64,000 bases of DNA from G963677445 sp963678275 (GCA_963678275.1 OY782765.1:3782001-3846000); one strand, 5' to 3'. Positions 52,108-61,015 are shown, numbered from the stretch's first letter. Program-made: numbers and translations. The notes: generated from the sequence alone by a model not told the origin.

Positions 52108-52139
52108 AAAAATGAAAAGGTCCGGGAAAATCCCGGACC
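52108..52139 (-). terminator. Terminator after the outer-membrane barrel gene
   Basis: On the minus strand GGTCCGGGA-TTT-TCCCGGACC is followed by TTTTCATTTTT. It lies just downstream of the gene at 52147-52776. Confidence 0.9.
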
Positions 52140-52146
52140 CTGAAAA

Positions 52147-52776
52147 TTAAAACATTATACCGATCTGTATCCTGTGACATGAGTTTTTAATCTCGAGATC
52201 GTCATTTTCGAAAACATTTGAAAAATCATAATCATAACGATATTCGGCAAGGAGTGAGAAGGGAAGAACCAGTCCCGCTTCAACTCCGATACCCACAGAG
52301 ATACCGGCTACATTCGATTCCAGATCATTTTCTATTGTGTTGTAATATTCGTTGAAACTTTTGCCAAGTTCGAAGTTCACTCTCGGTCCCGCGAAAACAT
52401 AAGGGCTGATAGCGACCATCGGGAATCTTACTTTCGCCGCGGCAAGAAGTTCGATATAATCGATGGTGTTTTCAGCTTCCGTTTTTTCGCCCGCGGGGTT
52501 GGCAACCGAAGTAAGAATGAGCTCGTTGGAAACACCTTTCTGTACGTAGTTTAATTCTGTAAGAACACTTACAACCGGGATATCGAGAAATTCGGCAAAA
52601 AGACCTGCGGAAAAGCCTGTTTTTGAATCCCAGTCAACATCGATATCAGCGTTTTTATAATCCCATGACTGGTTTGAAAAGGCGGCGCCTACTTTAATAC
52701 CCCAGCCTCTTACGAGCTGAGCGTCGATTGTTGTTACAGCAGTTAAAACGAGTAAAACAACTATAAGCTTTTTCAT
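52147..52776 (-). CDS. Outer-membrane beta-barrel protein
   Basis: 209 residues with a signal peptide ending near T-I-D-A-Q and alternating amphipathic strands (G-W-G-I-K-V-G-A-A-F, G-F-S-A-G-L-F-A-E-F, G-I-S-V-G-I-G-V-E-A-G-L) ending in an aromatic (I-Q-I-G-I-M-F). This fits the small porin-like barrel families of this phylum. The role is unknown. Single gene with its own terminator. Confidence 0.85.
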   Translation of the reverse strand: MKKLIVVLLVLTAVTTIDAQLVRGWGIKVGAAFSNQSWDYKNADIDVDWDSKTGFSAGLFAEFLDIPVVSVLTELNYVQKGVSNELILTSVANPAGEKTEAENTIDYIELLAAAKVRFPMVAISPYVFAGPRVNFELGKSFNEYYNTIENDLESNVAGISVGIGVEAGLVLPFSLLAEYRYDYDFSNVFENDDLEIKNSCHRIQIGIMF

Positions 52777-53339
52777 TTTTTTTCCTCTTACATGATTCGT
52801 AAAATAGTATAGTAATCAAAATTTAAAATACATCATTGTCCCGATAAAAATCAACTTTTTTATTTGTTCAGATTTTGTATGCAGAGTTAGCTGAAAACGA
52901 AATAAAGAATGAATAAATGATTAAAAATAGCGCTATCTTCTTTTGAATGAGCCGTTTTTGCTTTCGCCTCTTCGGGCTTTGGCGAGTTGTTTATTTTTTT
53001 CCCGGGGCGCTGCCCCGGGCTGTTGTTCAAACACCTTCGGGGCGCTTGAAGGATTTTCTTCTGCCGGCATAAACTCCGTCTGCCGGAATCGCGGCGCGTT
53101 CAAAAAAAACGAATCCGGGGGAAGATGAATTAGGAATTAGGAATTAGGAATTAGGAATTAGGAATTGGGAATTAGGAACAATTAATAATTTAAAGGATTG
53201 GGTTGGGGAGGCGTTCAGGGGCGTGTGAATTTTCCTGGGGTGGGAGAGGTATGCCCGAGAGTTTTGTTACCCGGGGAGGGACAGGCCCCAGGGGGATAAA
53301 CTGGAAAGGCTGTCCTACGGTTTGAATTGTAAACACCTG
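52777..53339. other. Spacer with hairpin and GAATTAGGAATT tract
   Basis: A perfect GC-rich palindrome CCCGGGGC-GCT-GCCCCGGG lies near 53001-53019. 53127-53180 is a run of GAATTAGG units, also present on the other side of the Roco gene. A 45-codon basic open frame on the minus strand (52933-53070, with GGAG before its ATG) is listed under rejected items. Confidence 0.6.
53127..53180. repeat. GAATTAGGAATT tandem tract, downstream of the Roco gene
   Basis: About seven units of GAATTAG with small changes. The same tract occurs at 56508-56540, so the Roco gene is bracketed by direct repeats. Single units also occur at 1195-1235 and 11085. Confidence 0.85.
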
Positions 53340-56300
53340 CTACAAATTGGGTAAAATTTTCCTTAATTGATCGCTGAAATGATGTTTTAATCCTTCGGTA
53401 TTTTCATATTTTGTCTGGTAATGGCCGAGTTCTTTTAATCGATCCTGAAAGGCGAAAAGGCTTTGCGTATCTTCTTTTCTTAAATCGCCTGATTTGATAT
53501 TGGCGTTTTTGAAATAGGTGTAAATTTTTGGGCTCTTGTTTTTCTTAAAATGGCCGAATGCCGTTTCAAATTCCTCAAGGGTATACTTTCCGACTTTAGT
53601 AAAAAACAACATTACAAAAATATCGCTGTTCCTTACGGCATTATTATATTCTTTTTGCAACCCGGTTTGTGACATTGAATCGATAAAGTCTTCCCATCTC
53701 TCAAGCTCAAGAAAAATGTTCTTTTCGATATAATGTTTATTCAGGCGGCCAATACAAAGTTCAAACTCCCTTCGCTCTTCTTCAAGTTCATTTGAGGAAG
53801 CGAGGAATATTCTTATTTTTTTCAGTTTATCCTGCTTTTCCGGTGATTCTATTTGCCTTTCAAGAAATTCAATGCCTGTAAGAATCAGGTTTATATCAAC
53901 AGATTCAAAACTAACCTGGCATTGAAGGGAATTTATCCTCGGGTTTCTGTTTTTGGCAGCAATAATAATGTCATAATTGAACATAAATGGTTCATCAGAA
54001 TCTGTACAAATCTTACATCGACAAGGCACAAGTTTTGTATATGCCAGTTTTTTATACTGCCTGTTTATCTCCTCAATTTTTCTGATAATTATTGCCCTGA
54101 TCTCCTCACATCTTTTACCCGCGACCCTGATAATAATCAGTTCTTTTTCATTTTGCTCAATTACTTCCGCAATTGTATCATTAAAATCAAGAATAACACC
54201 ATAACGCCAAACCAACTCCTCTTTGATTTCCTCTTTCATCTCAACAATAAATTGCCACAATATCCCGGCCGGCATATAAACTTCATACTGGAAACGGAAT
54301 TGTATATCGTTTTTTTGATCCCAATTATAATCGGGCGCGTCATAGGGAAGCATTTGGGGAGCGATAATAAAATCCTCTTTTTCATACACAAGGTAAAATC
54401 TTTTCATTATCGCTATTAGTTCACATATATAATCGGAATATTTATCTGAAAAGATTTTTTTGATATCCTCCCTTGTGAATTTTCCCTTCTTTTCAGATAA
54501 GGAATTATTATCAATTATTTCATAAGCGGCGTCCAGTATCCACTCCTTATCGAGAAATATAATATGGTTTAAAACGTCATCATCCTTAAAATGTAAAAGA
54601 ATGCCGAGATCATGGAAAAATTCCAGCACAATATCCTGGGCGTCATATTCATTCAGATCATTTTCACGGCAGATTTTCCTGAAGTTTTGTAATGAAATTA
54701 CTTTTTGATTTTCTTCTATTTCCGCGAGCGCTTCCCTTACTTTTTTCCAGTTGGCCGGGATAGGATCGCCAATGTGTTTCAGGTGACTGATTTCATATTT
54801 TATTTTATCAATTAATAAATCGAATCCCGAACCGGGGGATTTTAAGTTAACCTCTTTTTTATCCGTCAAAATTTCAAACCTGCTTCTCAGTTTTTGAAAC
54901 GGCAGGTCTCTTTTGCGGTCATCCATCTCATTAATCACAATAATCGCGGGGCTTTCCTCACCAAAAAGTTCAACCGTATGCAGCCAGTAATAAAAATCGG
55001 TGTTTTCTTTTCTGCCATCCGCCACAATAATATAAAAAGAGCGATGGCTAAGGAAAAATCTGTGTGTCGCTTTATATATCGCCTGCCCGCCGAAATCCCA
55101 AATATTAACTGAAATTTCTTTTTCTTCCTTGTCATTAACATTATAGGGGAACCGCCATTTTTCAACATCAATGCCACGGGTGGTTTCCTCTTTTCCGGGC
55201 ATTTTTGCTTTTTTATTTTTTATTTTTCTCGCGAGTGTTGTTTTACCGGCCCCTGGTTCGCCAAGAATAAGGAGTTTCGCTTCATAGATATAATCTGTTC
55301 CCTTCGATTTAAGGTCTTCAAAATATTTTTTTATTGCCTCATTTCCCTGCTTAACAACTTCAAGCGGGGGGCTTTCGAGAGGATTGCCAGTAAGATTAAT
55401 GCAATTTTCTACATATCTATCATTAACCTCAATTTCAAGTCCTTTTTTAATGAGTGATTTCTCAAAACCTCTGATTTGGTTGGTGGATAAATTGAGATTA
55501 GTTAAAGATGTCAGCTTATCGAGTCCTTTAATTTCACTGATTTGGTTGGAGTGTAACCGGAGATTAGTTAAAGCAGTGAGCTTATCGAGTCCTTCTATTT
55601 CGCTGATTTGGTTGGAGGATAACCAGAGATCAGTTAAAGATGTCAGCTTATCGAGTCCTTTTATTTCGCTGATTTGGTTGGAGGATAACCAGAGATAAGT
55701 TAAAGATGTCAGCTTATCGAGTCCTTTTATTTCGCTGATTTGGTTGGAGGATAAACTGAGATAAGTTAAAGATGTCAGCTTATCGAGTCCTTTTATTTCG
55801 CTGATTTGGTTGGAGTATAAATTGAGATCAGTTAAAGATATCAGCTTATCGAGTCCTTTAATTTCGCTGATTTGGTTGGAGTGTAACCGGAGATCAGTTA
55901 AAGATGTCAGTTTATCGAGTCCTTTTATTTCGCTGATTTTGTTGGAGGATAAACTGAGATCAGTTAAAGATGTCAGCTTATCGAGTTCTTTAATTTCGCT
56001 GATTTGGTTACTGAGCAAAATAAGTGAAGTTAATTCTTTCAGATTTTCAAATGCTGATAAATCCTTTATTTGATTAGATGAAAAATTAAGTTTTTTTAGA
56101 TTCTTAAGGCTTTCGAGAAAAGTAATATTTTCTATTTCCGCGTTTCGAAGTTCCAAATATTTTATATTATTGAAACCGCCGAAGAAATTTTCAGGAAAAT
56201 ACTTAATATGAAATTCATTAAGAGCAAGGCCAATAACATTTCCGTCAGTATCTGAAATAAAAGTTTTGGTATCATTATCTCCAAATTCAGGGATAAATTT

Positions 56301-56411
56301 TCCCTCTAATTTTGGATTTTTTTTATTCTTTTCCGCCTGTTCTTCAGTAATTCTTGTAAGTTTAACACCAAGTTCTTTTTCAATAAACTCGATTCTTTCC
56401 AGGTCTGTCAT
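53340..56411 (-). CDS. LRR-Roc-COR (Roco) protein with TIR/DUF4062-like C-terminus
   Basis: 1023 residues. Residues 80-320 hold about 11 leucine-rich repeats of 22 residues (L-T-x-L-x-L-x-S-N-Q-I-S-E-I-K-G). The Roc GTPase has a P-loop G-E-P-G-A-G-K-T at 384-391, switch-2 D-F-G-G at 439-442 and G4-like N-E-M-D at 494-497 (Glu in place of the usual Lys). The COR region follows (about 545-760). Residues 865-1023 begin I-R-I-F-L-A-S-S-N-E-L-E-E-E-R-R-E, with N-S-D-I-F-V-M-L-F-F and E-E-F-E-T-A. This is the pattern of TIR/DUF4062-type effector domains. Inference: a GTP-switched sensor with a signalling or NAD-acting tail, possibly in defence. It is monocistronic. Confidence 0.88.
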   Translation of the reverse strand: MTDLERIEFIEKELGVKLTRITEEQAEKNKKNPKLEGKFIPEFGDNDTKTFISDTDGNVIGLALNEFHIKYFPENFFGGFNNIKYLELRNAEIENITFLESLKNLKKLNFSSNQIKDLSAFENLKELTSLILLSNQISEIKELDKLTSLTDLSLSSNKISEIKGLDKLTSLTDLRLHSNQISEIKGLDKLISLTDLNLYSNQISEIKGLDKLTSLTYLSLSSNQISEIKGLDKLTSLTYLWLSSNQISEIKGLDKLTSLTDLWLSSNQISEIEGLDKLTALTNLRLHSNQISEIKGLDKLTSLTNLNLSTNQIRGFEKSLIKKGLEIEVNDRYVENCINLTGNPLESPPLEVVKQGNEAIKKYFEDLKSKGTDYIYEAKLLILGEPGAGKTTLARKIKNKKAKMPGKEETTRGIDVEKWRFPYNVNDKEEKEISVNIWDFGGQAIYKATHRFFLSHRSFYIIVADGRKENTDFYYWLHTVELFGEESPAIIVINEMDDRKRDLPFQKLRSRFEILTDKKEVNLKSPGSGFDLLIDKIKYEISHLKHIGDPIPANWKKVREALAEIEENQKVISLQNFRKICRENDLNEYDAQDIVLEFFHDLGILLHFKDDDVLNHIIFLDKEWILDAAYEIIDNNSLSEKKGKFTREDIKKIFSDKYSDYICELIAIMKRFYLVYEKEDFIIAPQMLPYDAPDYNWDQKNDIQFRFQYEVYMPAGILWQFIVEMKEEIKEELVWRYGVILDFNDTIAEVIEQNEKELIIIRVAGKRCEEIRAIIIRKIEEINRQYKKLAYTKLVPCRCKICTDSDEPFMFNYDIIIAAKNRNPRINSLQCQVSFESVDINLILTGIEFLERQIESPEKQDKLKKIRIFLASSNELEEERREFELCIGRLNKHYIEKNIFLELERWEDFIDSMSQTGLQKEYNNAVRNSDIFVMLFFTKVGKYTLEEFETAFGHFKKNKSPKIYTYFKNANIKSGDLRKEDTQSLFAFQDRLKELGHYQTKYENTEGLKHHFSDQLRKILPNL
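55440..56010 (-). repeat. 66-bp tandem DNA repeats encoding the LRRs
   Basis: The LRR-coding region consists of consecutive 66-bp units that are nearly identical at the DNA level. Each contains TTGGTTGGAG(G/T)(A/G)TAA on the plus strand and AGTTAAAGATGTCAGCTTAT. Changes are concentrated at the codons for the exposed positions between the fixed Leu residues (S-L-S, R-L-H, N-L-Y, W-L-S), the surface that would meet a ligand. Confidence 0.9.
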
Positions 56412-56545
56412 AAATAACCCGCGTTTATTTGCAATAATTTTAAATATAATATTTTTTTATTAATGATGTTATTGTATTTTGTTTTTGTTGAGAGAAAGGA
56501 GGGGGGAGAATTAGGAATTAGGAATTAGGAATTAGGAATTGGGCT

Positions 56546-56640
56546 CTTATCACCACACTAACGCCAACATGTTGAAGATAATCCAAAGACTAAAATTTGT
56601 CAAAAAGCCCTCTAATAACATGTTGCCGATAATCAGGAGG
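56546..56640. repeat. Paired AACATGTTG element, third copy
   Basis: CTAACGCCAACATGTTGAAG and, about 50 bases on, TAACATGTTGCCGATAATCA. The same pair, with the AAAATTTGTCAAAAAGCCC middle, is found at about 12457-12552 and 45247-45341. Unlike those two, this copy is not followed by the rest of the 500-bp block, so the roughly 95-bp element is an independent unit. Confidence 0.8.
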
Positions 56641-56765
56641 CGATTCTGAATCCATAAAGCTCTTTCTGTTCTGACTACTTCAGGTGAGTTCTATATAAGA
56701 TTTTCATTTAAAATGTTTTATCCGCTTAAAATTAAATAAGGGACCTTTCCGAAATAAATTTAGAC

Positions 56766-56950
56766 TATAGAAATCCCGAAGGGATGACATGATTATAGAA
56801 ATTAAATCAATCAACCATATTATCCAACCCTGAAAGGGTGAAATAATAACAGGTCAGACATGTTGTAATCGATAGGATATATGTCACCCCTGCGGGGTTT
56901 TTTATATGGTTCATTTGTCCATTCTATAATCATTTCATCCCTTCGGAATT
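56766..56950. repeat. Foldback element, ATCCCGAAGGGATGA family
   Basis: The left arm ATCCCGAAGGGATGACATGA then TTATAGAA pairs with the right arm ending CATTTCATCCCTTCGGAATT. Inner arms AACCATAT and ATATGGTT enclose CCCTGAAAGGG and CCCCTGCGGGG hairpins. The design resembles REP-like palindromes linked in other bacteria to RAYT-type Y1 transposases. No such transposase is in this window. Confidence 0.8.
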
Positions 56951-57000
56951 GAAAAACCAAATGAACAAAGCGTTAAAAAGGAGAGCCCTTTTAAAAGCTC

Positions 57001-57063
57001 CCCCTAAAAATTATCATAAATTATAATACATCTTATACTCAAAGGGGTGGGGCATTGTGCCGA
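57001..57063 (-). pseudogene. Duplicate fragment of the glnA 3' end
   Basis: 63 bases that match the end of glnA at about 57738-57797 almost perfectly. On the minus strand they encode the last 13 or so residues (M-P-H-P-F-E-Y-K-M-Y-Y-N-L) and the stop. The downstream hairpin GGGGGAGC ... GCTCTCC is followed here by TTTTT, which makes a better terminator than the one now after glnA. This looks like the original glnA end, displaced by insertion of the parDE segment. Confidence 0.85.
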
Positions 57064-57178
57064 AAATTTTTCAAAGCATTTCACTGAAAACTTCAATTCC
57101 ATGAAACAACAATTAATTTGCAATTAATTCATTTTTAGGCGATATTAAAAAATCATATTTGTAATCAGAAAAGAGAAA

Positions 57179-57433
57179 ATGATGGAAATCACTATATCCC
57201 CGGAGCTGGAAGAAATTATAAAATCAAAAATAGCTTCAGGCCTTTATAATAACTCAGATGAATTTATTCGTGAAGCAATACTATCTGCATCAGAAAGAGA
57301 CCTGGTAAAATATGTAAAATTGAATAAAGAGGTTTCCAGAGGAATGGAAGAAGCCAACGCAGGTGAGTTTAGTAAACGGACAGTTCAGGATATCATTGAA
57401 GCGAATGAACAAAACCTGACCAGGGATGAATAA
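57179..57433 (+). CDS. parD: ParD-like ribbon-helix-helix antitoxin
   Basis: 84 residues. The N-terminal RHH pattern is clear: M-E-I-T-I-S-P-E-L-E-E-I-I, then G-L-Y-N-N-S-D-E-F-I-R-E-A-I, the usual CC2985/ParD block. The C-terminal half is the flexible toxin-binding part. It overlaps the parE-like frame by 8 bases (ATGAATAA). The gene is intact while its partner toxin is frameshifted, so the toxin-antitoxin pair is probably inactive, although the antitoxin could still bind DNA. Confidence 0.88.
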   Translation: MMEITISPELEEIIKSKIASGLYNNSDEFIREAILSASERDLVKYVKLNKEVSRGMEEANAGEFSKRTVQDIIEANEQNLTRDE

Positions 57434-57718
57434 ATATAAACTTACGAAATCAGCAGATAAGGATCTTGACAATATATGGTCCTATACTTATCAGAAATGG
57501 GGGAAAATACAAGCCAAAAATATCTTCTCTCCCTGGATAATTGTTTCAACATGTTATGCGAAAATCCTGAACCTGGTAAAAGCCGATTTGAATTTTCAGG
57601 CTCTCCCTCAAGTTTTCATTGCGGAAAACATCAGATTTTTTATAAAAAGGGTTCAGCGGGGATTGAAATAATAAGAATACTTCATGATTCAATGGATTTC
57701 AGAAGGCATATAAGATAA
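57426..57718 (+). pseudogene. parE: Frameshifted ParE-like toxin
   Basis: Frame 1 from the ATG at 57426 gives K-Y-K-L-T-K-S-A-D-K-D-L-D-N-I-W-S-Y-T. From about 57516 the family pattern continues in another frame: K-Y-L-L-S-L-D-N-C-F-N-M-L, C-E-N-P-E-P-G-K-S-R-F-E, G-K-H-Q-I-F-Y-K-K, I-E-I-I-R-I-L-H-D-S-M-D. A run of five A at 57516-57520 would restore one frame if it had six. The loss is one base, so a sequencing error in the run is the main alternative. Confidence 0.85.
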
Positions 57719-57749
57719 GGGAGAGCTGACCAGCTCCCCCAAAAAATTA

Positions 57750-59132
57750 TCATAAATTATAATACATCTTATACTCAAAGGGGTGGGGCATTGTGCCAAT
57801 CGCTTTGATCTCTTCCTGTTTGATACTTATCCACTGATCGATAAGCTCATCGCTGAAAATGCCTTCGCGTTTCAGGAATTCATTATCCTCCTGCAAAGCG
57901 TCGATAGCTTCCTGCAGGTTGCGGGGGAGGAACCTGACACTCTGATCTTCAGCCATCTCCTGAATATTTTTATCATAAGGGCCGAATCCTTCCTTGACCG
58001 GATCAATTTTATTCAGCACGCCATCAATACCGGCGAGCAGCAGAGCGCTGAGGCAGAGATAAGGATTGGCAGTGGCGTCGGAGGGACGGTATTCAAAACG
58101 GGTTTCGGCAGGGTTTTTAACATAACGTGGTATCCTGATAGCCGAGGCCCTGTTTCCGCCGCCATAAACAAGCGCGACAGGAGCTTCAAAACCAGGCACA
58201 AGCCGTTTATATGAGTTTGTGCTGGGATTGGTAAATGCCGAAAGCGCCGCGCCATGTTTGAGTATGCCACCTATAAAAAAGCGGCCGAGCTCATTCATAT
58301 TCAGGTATTCACCCGATTTGAAAAAGGCGTTCTGACCCTCCTTTGTGAGGAACATATGGAGGTGCATTCCGTTGCCCGCCTGCTGGTACATCGGCTTAGG
58401 CATAAATGTTAAAGAAAGATCATGTTCCCAGGCCAGGTTAAAAAGAAGATATTTTGCAGTGACAATATTATCCGCAGTTGAAAGAAGATCGGAAAAATAT
58501 GTTTCTATTTCCTGCTGGCCCCTTTCCCCGACTTCATGATGATGATATTTTACTTTTATCCCGTTCTGATCGAGAAGCGCGCATGCTTCATCACGGAAAT
58601 CATCATAAATATCGAAAGGATTGGCGGCGTGATATGCTTTTTTATAGAACTCCTCCTCATGTTCAACCTTGTAATAAGAGGTCGCGGTGCGGGTGTCATA
58701 TTCAACTTTTGAGAAAATATAAAACTCAAATTCAGGTCCCCACATCGATTTATCGGCGCCTGTAGTTTCTTTCAGAATTTTTTCAGCTTTTTTGGCGATC
58801 AGCCGCGCGTCCTGGTTAAATGGCGACCTCGCGTCATCTGTCAGAAGAATGTGGGAATAAAAGCTGAGTGTGGGAGCTTCGCGGAAAGGATCAATAAGTC
58901 CTGTTTCCAGATCAGGGACAAGAATCATGTCGCTGTTTTCAACCTTGCGGAATCCGTAACTTGAGCCGTCAAACCCGACTCCGTCTTCCATTAGTTTTTC
59001 CATTATACCTTCAAAAACCGGCAGCGAAATATGATGCAGCCTTCCTGTAAGGTCAATGGCTTTAATGTCTATAACTTCAATTTCATATTCTTTTATGAGC
59101 TGGTTTACCCGCTCGAGATTATTTTCCTTCAT
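57750..59132 (-). CDS. glnA: Glutamine synthetase, type I
   Basis: 460 residues; makes glutamine from glutamate, ammonia and ATP. GSI blocks are G-V-G-F-D-G-S-S, W-G-P-E-F-E-F-Y, H-H-H-E-V-G-x-x-G-Q-Q-E, G-N-G-M-H-L-H and R-L-V-P-G-F-E-A-P-V. The C-terminal region lacks the N-L-Y-x-L-P adenylylation loop, so control by adenylylation is not expected. It lies downstream of eno in the same orientation with a terminator between. The 3' end is duplicated beyond the parDE module. Confidence 0.96.
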   Translation of the reverse strand: MKENNLERVNQLIKEYEIEVIDIKAIDLTGRLHHISLPVFEGIMEKLMEDGVGFDGSSYGFRKVENSDMILVPDLETGLIDPFREAPTLSFYSHILLTDDARSPFNQDARLIAKKAEKILKETTGADKSMWGPEFEFYIFSKVEYDTRTATSYYKVEHEEEFYKKAYHAANPFDIYDDFRDEACALLDQNGIKVKYHHHEVGERGQQEIETYFSDLLSTADNIVTAKYLLFNLAWEHDLSLTFMPKPMYQQAGNGMHLHMFLTKEGQNAFFKSGEYLNMNELGRFFIGGILKHGAALSAFTNPSTNSYKRLVPGFEAPVALVYGGGNRASAIRIPRYVKNPAETRFEYRPSDATANPYLCLSALLLAGIDGVLNKIDPVKEGFGPYDKNIQEMAEDQSVRFLPRNLQEAIDALQEDNEFLKREGIFSDELIDQWISIKQEEIKAIGTMPHPFEYKMYYNL

Positions 59133-59167
59133 AATAATACCTCGTATCCATAATTTTAAAAGGGAAT

Positions 59168-59193
59168 AAACGCCTGCCGGAAAGCAGGCGTTT
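59168..59193 (-). terminator. Terminator after enolase
   Basis: AAACGCCTGC pairs with GCAGGCGTTT around a 6-base loop, with T-rich flanks on both sides. On the minus strand it lies between eno and glnA, so it should end the eno transcript and separate the two genes. Confidence 0.85.
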
Positions 59194-59257
59194 AAAAAAT
59201 ATAGAGCACAGTAAAGATATAAAAGGGCGAGGTATTAAAAAACCCTAAAAGGGGGAA

Positions 59258-60557
59258 TTATGCAGAATAATTTACAATTCCCAATCCGGGGTAAACTGCT
59301 TCAGTTTCAAGTTCTTCTTCAATTCTGAGAAGCTGGTTATACTTGGCAATTCTGTCTGTTCTGCTGGCTGATCCGGTTTTGATCTGGCCGGCGTTGGTAG
59401 CGACAGCGATATCAGCGATAGTCGTATCTTCAGTTTCACCCGAGCGGTGGCTGATAACAGATGTATAGCCTGCTCTCTTGGCCATTTCGATAGCGTCGAG
59501 AGTTTCTGTAAGTGTGCCAATCTGGTTAACTTTTATCAGGATTGAGTTGGCTATTCCTTTTTCGATGCCGGTCGCGAGTCTGTCGGTATTAGTAACAAAA
59601 AGATCATCACCAACGAGCTGAACTTTATCGCCGATTGCGTCTGTAAGATTTTTCCAGCCTTCCCAGTCATTTTCATCCAGACCGTCTTCGATTGAAACGA
59701 TAGGATATTTATTTACCAGGTCAGTGTAAATTTTGATCATTTCGTCAGAAGTTTTTTCTGATTTGTCTGATTTAAAGAAACGGTAAATACCTTTGTCCTT
59801 AATGAACATTTCGCTTGACGCGACGTCAAGAGCGATGCTTATTTCTTCACCAGGTTTGTAACCCGCTTTTTCTATTGCTTCGAGGATAACTTCAAGAGTC
59901 TCTTCATTTGATGTGAGGTTAGGAGCAAAACCACCTTCATCACCAACCGCTGTATTCAGACCCTTGGCTTTTAATACTTTTTTCAGATTATGGAAAGTTT
60001 CGGCGCCCATTCTCAAAGCTTCCGCGAATGTTTCGGCTCCGTGAGGCATTACCATAAATTCCTGGAAATCAACAGTGTTGTCAGCATGACTTCCGCCATT
60101 GAGAATATTCATCATCGGAACAGGGAGGATTTTCGCGTTTGTTCCGCCAATATAACGATAGAGGGGCATTCCGAATGTTTCGGCAGATGCTTTGGCGCAC
60201 GCGAGTGACACACCCAGCATAGCGTTGGCGCCCAGGCGGGCTTTGTTCGGGGTGCCGTCAAGATTAATCAGAAAGTTATCTATAAATACCTGGTCGCTGG
60301 CGTCGGCTATAACACTGAGTAGTTCATTGGCTATTTCATTATTTACATTTTCAACCGCTTTGAGAACACCTTTTCCAAGATATCTTTTGTCATCGCCATC
60401 ACGAAGTTCAACCGCTTCATGTTCACCTGTTGAGGCTCCGCTCGGCACCGCTGCTCTTCCGATCGCGCCTGATTCCAGTAAAACTTCAACTTCAATTGTG
60501 GGATTTCCGCGCGAGTCAAGTATTTCGCGCGCGACTATTGATTCAATAGTAGTCATA
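59258..60557 (-). CDS. eno: Enolase
   Basis: About 432 residues; converts 2-phosphoglycerate to phosphoenolpyruvate. The start M-T-T-I-E-S-I-V-A-R-E-I-L-D-S-R-G-N-P-T at 60557 has GGAG seven bases upstream; the apparent TTG start at 60568 is part of that site. Catalytic and metal residues are in V-G-D-E-G-G-F-A-P, I-E-D-G-L-D-E-N-D, V-G-D-D-L-F-V-T-N, K-V-N-Q-I-G-T and S-H-R-S-G-E-T-E-D. Confidence 0.98.
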
Positions 60558-60908
60558 TTTTTCTCCAAAATTAATTAAAAATCATCATCCAAAGGTAGAT
60601 ATTTAGAAAAGTAAATTCAAATTCAAACAATTAAAATATTATTAAGCCAAATCCCGCTGTTCAGCTTTTTTTTTCAGTTGAAATACCCTTAATGGCGCAA
60701 AGATTTAATATTTTTTCAAAATCGGGCAGAAATTGGAAGAAATTCCGCGAAATGCCAATGTTATGTCGAAACTTTCATAAAAAATTTAATATATGATTAT
60801 CCCTCATGCAGCCCGATTTTTGTTTTTTCCGGCCGGCCCGGTTTAATCCTGCGCCGCTGACAATTGCAACTTGCTCTGAAAAAAATTATATTTACAGGTT
60901 CAAATTAT

Positions 60909-60982
<74 letters not shown>

Positions 60983-60984
60983 CT

Positions 60985-61015
60985 AATCCCGGTATTTTGC
61001 CGGGATTTTTTATTT
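60985..61015 (+). terminator. Terminator after tRNA-Arg
   Basis: AATCCCGG-TATTTTG-CCGGGATT followed by TTTTATTTTT. Confidence 0.92.

Larger units (their letters stand above)
56412..57178. other. Spacer with tandem tract, paired motif, foldback and glnA fragment
   Basis: 56508-56540 is the GAATTAGGAATT tract. 56546-56640 is the third copy of the paired AACATGTTG element. 56766-56950 is a foldback. 57001-57063 is a copy of the glnA 3' end. The last 100 bases before 57179 should hold the parDE promoter. No gene is supported. Confidence 0.7.

Noticed and set aside
52933..53070. Minus-strand 45-codon basic frame with GGAG before its ATG
   Set aside because: Possible small protein, but it spans a perfect CCCGGGGC palindrome, has no family match I know, and competes with another open frame. 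Not enough support.
56546..56640. Integron attC site or CRISPR-like repeat for the paired AACATGTTG element
   Set aside because: It lacks the attC core sequences, has only two direct units per locus, no spacers and no cas or integrase gene in the window.
57476..57718. Separate 80-codon gene downstream of parD
   Set aside because: It is the C-terminal half of ParE in a shifted frame and has no start signal of its own.
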